Notes under the pieces: generated by a model
Database searches by the model: none
Told to the model about the DNA's origin: nothing
Seen by the model: the letters and a program-made list of their open reading frames with translations, nothing else
Shown here: positions 25,511 through 36,587 of the stretch, one piece after another
Position numbering within the stretch: position 1 is the first letter of the stretch
How the letters are laid out: each line of letters starts with the position of its first letter
From: JBGAQP01 sp044220635
GTDB lineage: Bacteria > Pseudomonadota > Gammaproteobacteria > Burkholderiales > Usitatibacteraceae
Reading direction: 5' to 3'
DNA length: 54,487 bases
Assembly (NCBI GenBank): GCA_044220635.1
Contig: JBGAQP010000025.1
Span: forward strand, 1 to 54,487
Program-made: the position numbers and the translations under genes

Positions 25511-26378
25511 GCGCGCGCTCCCGGACAAGCGCGAGGTCCGCCGCGCGTTCGACCGTGCCGCCGGCGGCTACGACGAGGCGGCGGTGCTGCAGCGCGAGGT
25601 CTGCGCGCGCCTGCTCGAGCACCTGGAGCCGATGCGCCTCGATCCCGCGCGCGTCCTCGACCTCGGGTGCGGGACGGGCTACGCCTTCGCCGCCCTCGCG
25701 CGGCGCTTCCCGCGCGCCGCGATCCTCGGGCTCGACATCGCGCCCGCCATGCTCGGCCGCGCCGCCGCCCGCGCCCCGTGGTGGCGCCGCGCGCTCGCCG
25801 CCGCCGGCCCCCGGCTCGTGTGCGGGGACGCGGAGCGGTTGCCCTTCGCCGCGGCGAGCGCCGGCCTCGTCGTCTCCAACCTCACGCTGCAGTGGTGCCG
25901 CCCCGAGGCGGTCTTCGCGGAGGCCCGGCGCGTGCTCGTCCCCGAGGGGCTCTTCCTCTTCTCCACCTTCGGGCCCGATACTCTGCGGGAGTTGCGCGCG
26001 GCCTTCGCCGCCGTCGACGGCCACGACCACGTGAACACCTTCATCGACATGCACGACCTGGGCGACGCGCTGGTCCACGCGGGCCTCGCCGACCCCGTCA
26101 TGGAGTCGGAGCGCATCACGCTCGAATACGACACCGTCGAGGCCGTGGCCCGGGACCTGAAGGCGATCGGCGCGCACAACGCCCTTCCCGGCCGGCCTCG
26201 CGGGCTCTCGGGACGCGGGCGCTGGGCACGCATGGTCGCGCACTACGAGTCGCGGCGCCGCGCCGGGGCGCTGCCGGCCACCTACGAGGTCGTCTACGGC
26301 CACGCGTGGAAGGTCCCGTCCCGGCGCCTCGCCGACGGGCGCCAGGTGATCGGCTTCGCGCCGAAGGGGCCGCGATGA
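25503..26378 (+). CDS. bioC: Malonyl-ACP O-methyltransferase BioC
   Basis: SAM-dependent methyltransferase that starts the pimelate branch. 291 residues. Typical BioC opening (KREVRRAFDRAAGGYDEAAV), SAM loop VLDLGCGTGYAFAAL, LVVSNLTLQWC and GLFLFSTFGPDTLRELRAAF with the H-V-N-T-F-I-D-M-H-D-L-G-D block. Overlaps bioH and bioD at its two ends, so the operon is tightly coupled. Confidence 0.95.
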   Translation: MAERALPDKREVRRAFDRAAGGYDEAAVLQREVCARLLEHLEPMRLDPARVLDLGCGTGYAFAALARRFPRAAILGLDIAPAMLGRAAARAPWWRRALAAAGPRLVCGDAERLPFAAASAGLVVSNLTLQWCRPEAVFAEARRVLVPEGLFLFSTFGPDTLRELRAAFAAVDGHDHVNTFIDMHDLGDALVHAGLADPVMESERITLEYDTVEAVARDLKAIGAHNALPGRPRGLSGRGRWARMVAHYESRRRAGALPATYEVVYGHAWKVPSRRLADGRQVIGFAPKGPR

Positions 26379-27070
26379 GCCGCGGCGTCTTCGTCACGGG
26401 CACCGACACCGGGGTCGGCAAGACCGTCGCCGCCTGTGCGCTGCTCGCCGCCCTGCAGGCCCGGCAGGTCCCCTGCCTGCCGATGAAGCCGGTCGCCGCA
26501 GGCGCGGTCGCCCTCGACGGGACCTCGGCCAACGAGGACAGCCTCGCGCTCATGCGGGCCGCGGGATGCGAGGCGGGCGATCTCGCGCGGGTGACTCCCG
26601 TGCTGCTGCGCGAGGCGCTCGCGCCGCACATCGCCGCCGACCGCGAGGGCGTGACGATCCGCCTCGAGCCCATCCTCGCGGCCTTCGCCGAGCTCGCCGC
26701 GCGCGGGAAGTTCCTCGTGGTCGAGGGCGTGGGGGGCTGGCAGGTGCCGCTCGCGCCGGGCCTCGACACGCGGGGCCTCGCGCGCGCCCTCGGCCTGCCC
26801 GTGGTGCTGGTGGTCGGGCTGCGCCTGGGCTGCCTCAACCACGCGCTGCTCACGGCGGAATCGGTGGCCGGGAGCGGGCTCGCGCTCGCGGGCTGGATCG
26901 CCAACGAGATGGAGCAGCCCATGGCGGCCGCGGACGAGAACGTCGCCGCGCTCCTCGAGCGGCTCGACGCGCCGCTCCTCGCGCGCCTTCCGCGCTTCAC
27001 GCCGCCGGATCCCGGCGCGCTCGCGCGGCATTTCGATCCCGAGGCGATCGCGGCCCTCACCGCGCGCTGA
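26375..27070 (+). CDS. bioD: Dethiobiotin synthetase
   Basis: ATP-dependent closure of the ureido ring. 231 residues: P-loop VTGTDTGVGKTVAACALL, the conserved MKPVAAG, VEGVGGWQVPL and the VVLVVGLRLGCLNHALLT block. Last gene of the bio operon; its ATG overlaps the bioC stop. The DNA after it holds no terminator that I can see but a ureG-like fragment. Confidence 0.96.
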   Translation: MSRGVFVTGTDTGVGKTVAACALLAALQARQVPCLPMKPVAAGAVALDGTSANEDSLALMRAAGCEAGDLARVTPVLLREALAPHIAADREGVTIRLEPILAAFAELAARGKFLVVEGVGGWQVPLAPGLDTRGLARALGLPVVLVVGLRLGCLNHALLTAESVAGSGLALAGWIANEMEQPMAAADENVAALLERLDAPLLARLPRFTPPDPGALARHFDPEAIAALTAR

Positions 27071-27076
27071 AGTCCC

Positions 27077-27247
27077 GCGCACCCGAAGGTGCGTGGCGAG
27101 TGTCCTTTCGTGTTCTCCAACCTGGAGACCGGGCAGGGATTGGAGGCGACCATCGGCTCCATCGAGACCGAAGGCCTGGGCGTCACCCGCGGCGCGGGCC
27201 GCGCGCCGTCCGGGGCGCAGGAGCGCACGCGCTGCGCACCGCGTTGA
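27077..27247 (+). pseudogene. Remnant of ureG (urease accessory GTPase), C-terminal end only
   Basis: The frame with GTG at 27089 reads VRGECPFVFSNLETGQGLEA and continues through IGSIETEGLG. This matches the C-terminal end of UreG, where families read MRG-RPFVF-NLK-TG-GL---I-FIE-. Only about 30 residues are recognisable. Upstream is the bioD stop, and after 27181 the frame degenerates into Arg/Gly/Ala-rich sequence up to a TGA at 27245. There is no start, no GTPase core and no other urease gene in the window. Seen directly: the short match. Inferred: a relic of a former urease locus. Confidence 0.6.
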
Positions 27248-27265
27248 ACGCCGGAAGGCCGCGCC

Positions 27266-27282
27266 TGCACCGGGCCGGTGCG
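27266..27282 (+). promoter_or_regulatory. NtrC-like binding site
   Basis: TGCACC-GGGCC-GGTGCG matches the NtrC consensus TGCACC-N5-GGTGCA at 11 of 12 half-site positions. It lies about 75 bases upstream of the start predicted from the sigma-54 promoter at 27325, a normal distance for an enhancer site. Confidence 0.55.
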
Positions 27283-27324
27283 GGTTTCGAGGTCCGCGCC
27301 CGCCTGCGCCCAGCGCAGGGCCGG

Positions 27325-27340
27325 TGGCACGCTTGCTGCT
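27325..27340 (+). promoter_or_regulatory. Sigma-54 promoter
   Basis: TGGCACGCTTGCTGCT fits the -24/-12 consensus TGGCACG-N4-TTGCW with one mismatch. The GG (27326-27327) and GC (27338-27339) are exactly ten bases apart, as required. The predicted start is near 27350, ahead of a ribosome binding site (GAGAGG) and the ATG at 27378. Confidence 0.6.
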
Positions 27341-27377
27341 AGCGACAAGGCGTATCGAGCCGCCGAGAGGCCACGCC

Positions 27378-27623
27378 ATGAACGCCGCACCGGATTCCGG
27401 AATCGCCCGCCCTTCGGCGCGGGAGCGCTTCGCGCTCAACACGGGCTGCGTGGCCGTCGTCGCCGCGCTCGCGGCACTGGCCTCGGTCGTGCTCGTGGCG
27501 GGACGCCTGCGCCCGCCGCGCCGTCGCCCCTACGCGAAGGCCGCGCTCCTGAGCGCCACGCCGTGCCCGCCGCGGCGCCTCGCTTCCGCGAGGTCCGCGC
27601 GCGTGAGCCCGCCGATGGCGTAG
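27378..27623 (+). CDS. Small single-span membrane ORF behind a sigma-54 promoter
   Basis: 81 residues, with GAGAGG eight bases before the ATG. An N-terminal hydrophilic part of 23 residues is followed by one membrane span (CVAVVAALAALASVVLVAG) and a very basic tail (RLRPPRRRPYAKAALL). The last third is antisense to the 3' end of the Nudix-ThiE gene and may be non-genuine coding sequence. No family is recognised. It could be a real small membrane protein or the truncated 5' end of a larger nitrogen-regulated gene. The case for expression rests on the promoter elements upstream. Confidence 0.4.
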   Translation: MNAAPDSGIARPSARERFALNTGCVAVVAALAALASVVLVAGRLRPPRRRPYAKAALLSATPCPPRRLASARSARVSPPMA

Positions 27624-28456
27624 GCGGGCATCGGCAGGCCGCGAACGAGCGCCTCGAAACGCTCCCATCCGAGGGGCGCGGCCTGCGGGTGCGAGGCCGT
27701 CGCCTTTACCGGCCCCACGACGACGTAGTCGAGGCCCAGCTCGGCGGCGCGGGCGAGCTCGCGCTCGTCGTGGCAGGAGGCCCCCACGAGCGCTCCCGCC
27801 GGACGCCCGCCGGCCGCCATCAGCGCCTTCGCGGTGAGGTGCACGCCGCCCGACTGCGGGAAGCTGCCGCAGTCGCTGTTCACGACGACGCGCGAGCCGA
27901 AGGGCTCGGCGCGCGCGAGGACGCGCGAGAGGAAATGCTGCACGCGCAGGCGCTCCACGCCCTTCTCGCGGACCTGCACGAGCAGCTTTTCCTGGGCCGC
28001 GCGCGCCGCGAGGGCGAGGACCCAGGCCTCCATGCCGGATTCGGCCGCGCGCGAGACCACCATCACGGCGGGCAGCGCGAGCGCGGCGAGCACCGGCGCG
28101 TTGGCCGGCAGCATCGGGCTCACCTCGGGTGCTTCCACGCGCTGCCAGGCGATCGCCTGGTCCTCGAGGGGGCGGGGCTCGCCGTCCCAGGCGGTGACGC
28201 GGAAGAAGTGCAGGCGGACGGTGGCGTGCGTGTAGGCATAGACCCGCGTGATCCACGGCGTGGCCTCGCGCACGGCGATGCCGAGTTCCTCGGCAAGCTC
28301 GCGCGCGAGCGCCGCGCGCGGCGCCTCGCCGGGCTCGATCTTGCCGCCCGGGAACTCCCAGTAGCCCGCGTAGGGCTTGCCCTCGGGGCGCTGCGCGAGG
28401 AGGAACTCGCCGTCGGGGCGCTCGATGACCGCGGCCGCGACGTCCGTGGGGTTCAT
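27530..28456 (-). CDS. Nudix hydrolase fused to a ThiE/TenI-like domain
   Basis: 308 residues. The N-terminal Nudix domain (MutT type, 8-oxo-dGTP clean-up) has the full Nudix box GGKIEPGEAPRAALARELAE-ELGI. From about residue 135 a thiamine-phosphate-synthase-like barrel follows (VVVNSDCGSFPQSGGVHLTA, HDERELARAAELGLDYVVVG). The fusion is known in beta- and gammaproteobacteria; whether the ThiE-like part is active is uncertain. Its ATG overlaps the DUF815 stop (ATGA). Confidence 0.92.
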   Translation of the reverse strand: MNPTDVAAAVIERPDGEFLLAQRPEGKPYAGYWEFPGGKIEPGEAPRAALARELAEELGIAVREATPWITRVYAYTHATVRLHFFRVTAWDGEPRPLEDQAIAWQRVEAPEVSPMLPANAPVLAALALPAVMVVSRAAESGMEAWVLALAARAAQEKLLVQVREKGVERLRVQHFLSRVLARAEPFGSRVVVNSDCGSFPQSGGVHLTAKALMAAGGRPAGALVGASCHDERELARAAELGLDYVVVGPVKATASHPQAAPLGWERFEALVRGLPMPAYAIGGLTRADLAEARRRGGHGVALRSAAFA

Positions 28457-29322
28457 CGTCCCCGCTTCGGCCGGCGGCCCACGTGGTCCCGGGCGAACTG
28501 CCAGGCCACGCGGCCGCTTCGCGATCCGCGCTCGAGCGCCCAGAGGAGCGCGGCCTTGCGCATCGATTCGTCCGCCCGGCCGCCGAGCGCCTCGACCCAG
28601 TGGGACGCGATGTCGAGGTACTGCTCCTGGTCGAAGGGATAGAACGAGAGCCAGAGCCCGAAGCGCTCCGAGAGCGAGATCTTCTCCTCGGTGGTCTCGC
28701 CCGGGTGGATCTCGCCCTCGACGTGGCGCGCCTCGAGGTTCTCGTGCATGAACTCGGGCATCAGGTGGCGGCGGTTCGAGGTGGCGTAGATGAGCACGTT
28801 CGCGGCCGAGCCCGCGATCGAGCCGTCGAGGGCGACCTTCAGCGACTTGTAGCCGCCATCGCTCGCCTCGAAGGAAAGGTCGTCGCAGAAGATCAGGAAG
28901 CGCTCGGGGCGCTCGGCGACCTGGTCGACGATGTCGGGCAGGTCCACGAGGTCGGCCTTGTCGACCTCGATGAGCCGCAATCCCTTGCGGGAGAACTCGT
29001 TCAGCGCCGCCTTCACGAGCGAGCTCTTGCCCGTGCCGCGTGCGCCCGTGAGCAGCACGTTGTTCGCGGGCCGCCCGGCGACGAACTGCTCGGTGTTCTC
29101 CCGCAGCCGCCTCTTCTGGTCGTCGATGTCGCGCAGGCTCTCGAAGGTGATCGCGTGCGGGTGGCGCACCGGGTCGATGAATCCGCGGCCACCGCGCTTG
29201 CGCCAGCGAAACGCCGTGGCCGCCCTCCAGTCGGTCTGCGGGACGGCGGGCGGGACCAGGCGCTCGAGGCGCCCGACCAGGGCCTCGAGGCGCGCGGCGA
29301 GCCGGTCCCAGGCGGCGGTCAT
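28453..29322 (-). CDS. DUF815-family AAA ATPase
   Basis: 289 residues from ATG 29322. Walker A in LLTGARGTGKSSLVKAAL, a Walker-B-like acidic patch in RFLIFCDDLSFEAS, and a sensor segment VLIYATSNRRHLMPEFM. The family of AAA proteins is widespread but its cellular task is unsettled. Four-base overlaps link it to the Nudix gene downstream and the methyltransferase upstream, so the three are co-translated. Confidence 0.92.
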   Translation of the reverse strand: MTAAWDRLAARLEALVGRLERLVPPAVPQTDWRAATAFRWRKRGGRGFIDPVRHPHAITFESLRDIDDQKRRLRENTEQFVAGRPANNVLLTGARGTGKSSLVKAALNEFSRKGLRLIEVDKADLVDLPDIVDQVAERPERFLIFCDDLSFEASDGGYKSLKVALDGSIAGSAANVLIYATSNRRHLMPEFMHENLEARHVEGEIHPGETTEEKISLSERFGLWLSFYPFDQEQYLDIASHWVEALGGRADESMRKAALLWALERGSRSGRVAWQFARDHVGRRPKRGR

Positions 29323-29984
29323 TTCAGGGTGAAGACGAGGAGCCAGTAGTAGGTCACGGTCTCGAGGTGCGCCGAGCGCGCCACGGGCCGCACCGCCTCC
29401 GCGAGCTCCCCGGGCGTCGGGAAGTTCTTGAGCACCTCGTGGGTCTCGCCCGAGAGCAGCGTGCGCAGCTGGTAGCTGTTGCCTTCGGCGTCGCGGCGCG
29501 AGACCGGCGTGGAGCTGCCCTCCACGTAGCGGTTGTCGAGGATGCCGACCACGGCGCCGGGGGCGAGCTTCGCCGCGAGCGTGGCGACGAAGCGCCGCAG
29601 GCCGGAGCGGGGCACGTGCGACCACCAGAATCCCGCGAAGGCGGCGTCGCAGCCCGCGGGCACGCCCTCGAGCGCAAGGGCGTCGCAGCGGTGGAACTCC
29701 GCGCGGCCCTTCGGGATCGGCTTCTCGCGCGCGATCTCGAGGACGGGCTCGTTGATGTCGCAGGCGACCACGTGCGCGGCCTTCCGGGCGATGTGCTGCG
29801 TCCAGTACCCCGTCCCGCAGGCGATCTCGAGCACGCGCCGGCCGGCGAAGAGCTCGGGGACGCGCCCGCGCAGCCACGCGAGCTCCTCCTGCCGCTCGGC
29901 CTTCTCGTAGATGCGCTCGTACTCGCGGGCGCGCTGCGCGTAGTAGCTCTCGAGCTGCGGGGTGTGGCTGCGCGGATCGCTCAC
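29319..29984 (-). CDS. Class I SAM-dependent methyltransferase
   Basis: 221 residues from the GTG at 29984, which overlaps the GNAT stop (GTGA). SAM loop VLEIACGTGYWTQHIA, acidic residue of motif II in VVACDINEPVLEIAREK, and GVPAGCDAAFAGFWWSHVPR. Substrate unknown. The N-terminal YYAQRAREYERIYEKAERQE helix is typical of small-molecule methyltransferases of this group. Confidence 0.88.
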   Translation of the reverse strand: MSDPRSHTPQLESYYAQRAREYERIYEKAERQEELAWLRGRVPELFAGRRVLEIACGTGYWTQHIARKAAHVVACDINEPVLEIAREKPIPKGRAEFHRCDALALEGVPAGCDAAFAGFWWSHVPRSGLRRFVATLAAKLAPGAVVGILDNRYVEGSSTPVSRRDAEGNSYQLRTLLSGETHEVLKNFPTPGELAEAVRPVARSAHLETVTYYWLLVFTLK

Positions 29985-30433
29985 GGGCGCGCTCCTCGGT
30001 AGACGTCGGGCCGGTGGATCTCGAGATAGCGGCCGGGATCGGCCATGGGGCGGAATCCGAAATCGGCGTAGAGCGAGTGCGCGTCGCGGGTCATGAGCGC
30101 GAGGCGGCGCAGGCCCTGCAGGTCCGGGTGCTCGAGCACGCAGCCCACGAGCCAGCGCCCGAGGCCCTCCCCGCGACGCGACTCCTCGATGAACACGTCG
30201 CACAGGTAGCCGAAGGTGGCGCGGTCGGTGACCACGCGCGCGAACCCGAGCTGCCGCCCGTCGTGGAACAGCCCGAAGCACAGCGAGTGGTCGATCGCCC
30301 GCGCGAGGAGCTCGGCGGGGATGCCCTCGGCCCAGTAGCTGCGCCCGGCGATGAACCGGTGGACCGCCGCGCGGTCGAGGCGCTCCGGATCGTCGGACAC
30401 GACGTAGGGGCCGCGGCTCCACTCGTTCGCCAC
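29981..30433 (-). CDS. GNAT-family N-acetyltransferase
   Basis: 150 residues from GTG 30433. The acetyl-CoA loop reads ESRRGEGLGRWLVGCVLEH, and the C-terminal LYADFGFRPMADPGRYLEIH is the usual GNAT beta6-alpha4 end. Substrate unknown. It lies two bases from argJ upstream and overlaps the methyltransferase downstream. Confidence 0.88.
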   Translation of the reverse strand: MANEWSRGPYVVSDDPERLDRAAVHRFIAGRSYWAEGIPAELLARAIDHSLCFGLFHDGRQLGFARVVTDRATFGYLCDVFIEESRRGEGLGRWLVGCVLEHPDLQGLRRLALMTRDAHSLYADFGFRPMADPGRYLEIHRPDVYRGARP

Positions 30434-30435
30434 GC

Positions 30436-31665
30436 CTAGCTCCGGTAGTCGGCGTTGATCTTCACGTAGTCGTACGAGAGGTCGCAGGTCCACACCGTGG
30501 CCGACTCGACGCCGCGGCCGAGCACGACGCGCACGGCGATCTCGGCGGGGCGCATCACGCGACGGCCCTGGTCCTCGGTGTAGCTGAGCGCGCGGCCGCC
30601 CTTCTCGGCGACGAGCACGTCGCCGAGGTACAGGCTCACGCGCTCGGGGTCGAGGTCGGCGATCCCGGCGTTGCCCACCGCGGCGAGGATGCGCCCGAGG
30701 TTGGGGTCGGAGGCGAAGAACGCGGTCTTCACGAGGGGCGAGTGGGCGATGGCCTTGCCCACGCGCACGCACTCGGCGCGGCTCGCCCCCCCCTCGACCG
30801 TGATCGCGATGAACTTCGTGGCCCCCTCGCCGTCGCGCACGATCGCCTGCGCGAGGAGCTGGGCCACCTCGGTCACCGTCTCGGCGAGGTGCGCGAACTC
30901 CGCCGTGCCTTCGCCCACGATCTCGGGATTGCGCGCGTGGCCCGTGGCGACGAGGACGAGGGAATCGTTGGTCGAGGTGTCGCCGTCGACCGTGATCACG
31001 TTGAACGAGCGGTCGGCGACGAAGCGCGCCATGTCGCGGAGCGCGTCCTGGCCGACGGCCGCGTCGGTGGCGATGAAGCCGAGCATCGTCGCCATGTCGG
31101 GCTGGATCATGCCCGCGCCCTTGGCGATCCCGGTGACGGTGATCGTGCAACCGTCGATCACGACCTGCCGCGAGACGGCCTTGGGCACCGTGTCGGTCGT
31201 CATGATCGCCTCGGCCGCCGAGGCCCAGTTGTCGGCACGCAAGTCCGCGATGCACTCCGGCAGCCCCGCCTCGAGGCGCTCGACGGGCAGCGCCTCCATG
31301 ATGACGCCGGTCGAGAAGGGCAGCACCTGCGCGGGCTTCACGCCGAGGCGCCTGGCGAGCGCCGAGCAGGTCGCGTGCGCGTTCGCGAGCCCCGATTCTC
31401 CGGTGCCGGCGTTGGCGATGCCCGTGTTCACGACGAGCGCGCGGATCGCGTGGCGCCCGGTGAGGTGCTCCCGGCAGACGGCGACGGGGGCCGCGGCGTA
31501 GCGGTTGCGCGTGAAGACGCCCGCCACGCGCCCGCCTTCGGCGATCTCGACGACGAGCAGGTCCTTCCGGTCGGGTTTGCGGATTCCGGCGCGGGCCACG
31601 CCCAGGCGCACGCCGGCGATCGTGAGCAGGGCTTCCGCGCGCGGCGGATCGAGGTTCACGGCCAT
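30436..31665 (-). CDS. argJ: Bifunctional ornithine acetyltransferase / N-acetylglutamate synthase
   Basis: Recycles the acetyl group in arginine synthesis. 409 residues from ATG 31665. The self-cleavage site with its Thr nucleophile is visible in GAGMIQPDMATMLGFIATDA, and the beta-chain motif ADRSFNVITVDGDTSTNDS follows. The C-terminal SLYLGDVLVAEKGGRALSYT and LSYDYVKINADYRS are family-typical. ORF extends upstream in frame without similarity. Confidence 0.96.
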   Translation of the reverse strand: MAVNLDPPRAEALLTIAGVRLGVARAGIRKPDRKDLLVVEIAEGGRVAGVFTRNRYAAAPVAVCREHLTGRHAIRALVVNTGIANAGTGESGLANAHATCSALARRLGVKPAQVLPFSTGVIMEALPVERLEAGLPECIADLRADNWASAAEAIMTTDTVPKAVSRQVVIDGCTITVTGIAKGAGMIQPDMATMLGFIATDAAVGQDALRDMARFVADRSFNVITVDGDTSTNDSLVLVATGHARNPEIVGEGTAEFAHLAETVTEVAQLLAQAIVRDGEGATKFIAITVEGGASRAECVRVGKAIAHSPLVKTAFFASDPNLGRILAAVGNAGIADLDPERVSLYLGDVLVAEKGGRALSYTEDQGRRVMRPAEIAVRVVLGRGVESATVWTCDLSYDYVKINADYRS

Positions 31666-31676
31666 GGCGGGCGCAA

Positions 31677-32213
31677 TTATCGCACGGGGGCCGGGGGGTC
31701 CCCGGGCGCGGGGGGCGCCTTCGGATTGAGCCGCGCCATGGCGAGCGCGTCGACATAGCGGCCGTCGCGCAGCGCGTAGGCGCGATGCGTGCCTTCGATC
31801 TCGAAGCCGAAGCGGGTGTAGAGCGCGATCGCGCGCGCATTGTCGGCGTACACGGTGAGCTCGAGCCGGAAGACGTTCAGCCAGCCGTCGGCGAGGCCCA
31901 CGAGCGCGCCCACGAGCGTGCGGCCCACGCCCCGGCCCTGCCAGGCCGAGGGCACCGCGAGCCCGATGCCCATCGCGTGGGCGCGCCGCGGCGTCTTTCC
32001 GGCGCCGTGCAGTCCGGCATGCCCGACGACTTCGTCGCCCGCGCACGCGACGAGGACGTAGTCGGTCTCGGCGGGCTCGGCGAGGCGCTTGCGCCAGGCC
32101 TCGCGCGACGGATACGGCAGCTGCAGCGTCCCGCTGTACGCGCTCTCGTCCTGGAAGGTGCGCCAGATCGCCTCGAAATCCTCGGGCTCCGCCCTGCGGA
32201 TGGTGAGTTCCAT
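31677..32213 (-). CDS. GNAT-family N-acetyltransferase
   Basis: 178 residues from ATG 32213 (MELTIRRAEPEDFEAIWRTF). Acetyl-CoA loop PSAWQGRGVGRTLVGALVG, then LELTVYADNARAIALYTRFG and a C-terminal Pro-rich tail. It resembles the RimI/YhhY type that modifies small molecules or protein N-termini; the substrate is not known. An in-frame ATG at 32249 would add only a Pro/Arg tail. Confidence 0.88.
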   Translation of the reverse strand: MELTIRRAEPEDFEAIWRTFQDESAYSGTLQLPYPSREAWRKRLAEPAETDYVLVACAGDEVVGHAGLHGAGKTPRRAHAMGIGLAVPSAWQGRGVGRTLVGALVGLADGWLNVFRLELTVYADNARAIALYTRFGFEIEGTHRAYALRDGRYVDALAMARLNPKAPPAPGDPPAPVR

Positions 32214-32274
32214 CGGCGGAGGATGCCGCCGGCCAAGCGGGGGCGTCAAGGCGACGCCCCGGGGGCGCAGGGGG

Positions 32275-35034
<2,760 letters not shown>

Positions 35035-35056
35035 GGGGAAAGGGCGTCGGAAATGC

Positions 35057-35079
35057 GAAAACCGGCCCAAACGGGCCGG
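35057..35079 (-). terminator. Terminator-like hairpin in the secA leader
   Basis: CCGGCCC (35062-35068) pairs with GGGCCGG (35073-35079), loop AAAC. On the minus strand the stem is followed by TTTT. It lies after the TATAAT element at 35091 and before the secA GTG, so it would be inside the secA transcript. It could end M23 transcription or attenuate secA. Confidence 0.5.
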
Positions 35080-35090
35080 CAAGAGGGGCA

Positions 35091-35096
35091 ATTATA
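35091..35096 (-). promoter_or_regulatory. -10 element for secA
   Basis: Perfect TATAAT on the minus strand in the M23-secA intergenic space, about 57 bases upstream of the secA GTG. No recognisable -35 (CGCGGG at 17 bases). Confidence 0.45.
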
Positions 35097-35145
35097 CGGG
35101 CAAATGGGGGCGGCCCGCGCGGGGCGCGCCAGCGCCCCGGGGGCC

Positions 35146-36093
35146 TCAGCGCCTCGCCGTCGTCGCGAACGGCGCGTCGTTCTTGCCGAGGGAAAGGAAC
35201 TTGTTGGGATTCAACGGGATGCCCTTTTCGCGCACTTCGAAGTGCAGGTGCGGCCCGGTGGTGCGACCGGTGGTGCCGACCTGGGCGATGAGCTGGCCCT
35301 TCATCACCACGTCGCCGACCTTCACCATGCTCTTCGACAGGTGCGCATAGCGCGAGGTGAGGCCGTTGTCGTGGTCGACGTCGACGATGTTGCCGTACTC
35401 GGGATGGAACTCGACCGCGGAGACCACGCCCCCGGCCGCCGCCATCACCGGCGTTCCGACCCCGGCGATGATGTCCACGCCCGTGTGATAGGACGAGCGG
35501 CCGCTGATCGGGTCGATGCGATAGCCGTAGTTCGAGGAGTAGTAGCCCTGCGAGACCGGCATCGTGGTGGGAACGGTCTTGCGCGCCAGGCGGTCGTCCA
35601 TCAGGAAGGAGTCGAGCACGCCCAGCTTGTCGCTGCGGTCGTCGAGGATGCGCGAGATCTCGGAGAGCATCTGCTGGAACTCGGGGACCGAGAGCTCGCG
35701 CCCCGCGAGCGGCGAGGGCCCGCCCTGGCCGGGTTTCTCGTCGAAGCGGAATTCCTCGCGCTTGATCCCCGCGGCCTTCGCCAGGCGCTCGCCGAAGGCG
35801 TCGAGCCGCAGGATCCGCGCCTGGAGCTCGCCCACCTTGACGGCGAGCGTGCCGAGGTTCTCCTTCATCTCGGCCTCGCTGCGCTTGAGCTCGTCCTCGT
35901 GCAACGCGGTGAGGAGGGTCCGCAGGTAGGGGTTGCGCATGTCGACGGCGAACTTCATCGTGACCACGTAGGTCGCCATCGCGAGGACGAAGCCCGAGAC
36001 CAGGATGCCCAGGGCGATCAGGATCACCTGGGACTGGGACAGCGAGACCGAACGGCTCTTCGCCAGGCTGTCCGAAACGAGAATAATGTTCAA
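35146..36093 (-). CDS. M23 family peptidoglycan endopeptidase
   Basis: 315 residues from a TTG start with GGGAGG upstream. One N-terminal membrane span (VILIALGILVSGFVLAMATYVV), a charged coiled-coil region, then a LytM domain with an intact catalytic set: SSYHTGVDIIAGVGTPV (HxxxD) and TTGPHLHFEVREKG (HxH). Unlike EnvC in this window it should be an active zinc endopeptidase cutting cross-links from the periplasmic side. Divergent from dciA and upstream of secA. Confidence 0.93.
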   Translation of the reverse strand: MNIILVSDSLAKSRSVSLSQSQVILIALGILVSGFVLAMATYVVTMKFAVDMRNPYLRTLLTALHEDELKRSEAEMKENLGTLAVKVGELQARILRLDAFGERLAKAAGIKREEFRFDEKPGQGGPSPLAGRELSVPEFQQMLSEISRILDDRSDKLGVLDSFLMDDRLARKTVPTTMPVSQGYYSSNYGYRIDPISGRSSYHTGVDIIAGVGTPVMAAAGGVVSAVEFHPEYGNIVDVDHDNGLTSRYAHLSKSMVKVGDVVMKGQLIAQVGTTGRTTGPHLHFEVREKGIPLNPNKFLSLGKNDAPFATTARR

Positions 36094-36116
36094 ATCTGCC
36101 TCCCTGCCCTTCCCCG

Positions 36117-36587
36117 ATGGCCTCCGAAACCGTCGCCCGCATCCTGGGCGAATGCCCCGACCTCAAGCCGCTCTCCGAGCGGCTGGGGGTCATCAAGCGT
36201 CTGCAGCGTCGTTACCGGACCGTTGCGCCCGAAAAGCTCGCGGAAGCAAGCCGGGTGTGCGCCATCGATGGAACCACCATCGTGATCTGCGCGGCCAGCG
36301 GGCCTGTTGCGGCGGCCCTGAGGCAAATCGCGCCCCGGCTGCTGGCCGACCTGCGGGGCACGGCCCGAAGCGGCGCAAAACGAAAACCGGATCAAGACTT
36401 TACCGCAATCCGGGTGGAGGTTCAAGTTGAGACGCCGCCGCCCCGGCGCCGGGTTTTCGCGCGCGAGGACCTCCCGCGGGAGAAGCTCGCGCGCCTCGCC
36501 GAGGGCCTTTCGGATTCCCCGTTGAAGGAAACCCTCGAGCGCCTCGGCCGCGCCTCTCAGAGCAACAGGACGCGCTCGAAGACGTAG
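36117..36587 (+). CDS. dciA: DciA-type replicative helicase operator (DUF721)
   Basis: 156 residues. The N-terminal DUF721 domain reads SERLGVIKRLQRRYRTVAPE and AEASRVCAIDGTTIVICAAS. The family helps load DnaB in bacteria that lack DnaC; the C-terminal part here is basic and probably disordered (RVFAREDLPREKLARLAEGL). Encoded 23 bases from the divergent M23 gene; the 3' end overlaps a small membrane protein gene on the other strand by 31 bases. Confidence 0.88.
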   Translation: MASETVARILGECPDLKPLSERLGVIKRLQRRYRTVAPEKLAEASRVCAIDGTTIVICAASGPVAAALRQIAPRLLADLRGTARSGAKRKPDQDFTAIRVEVQVETPPPRRRVFAREDLPREKLARLAEGLSDSPLKETLERLGRASQSNRTRSKT

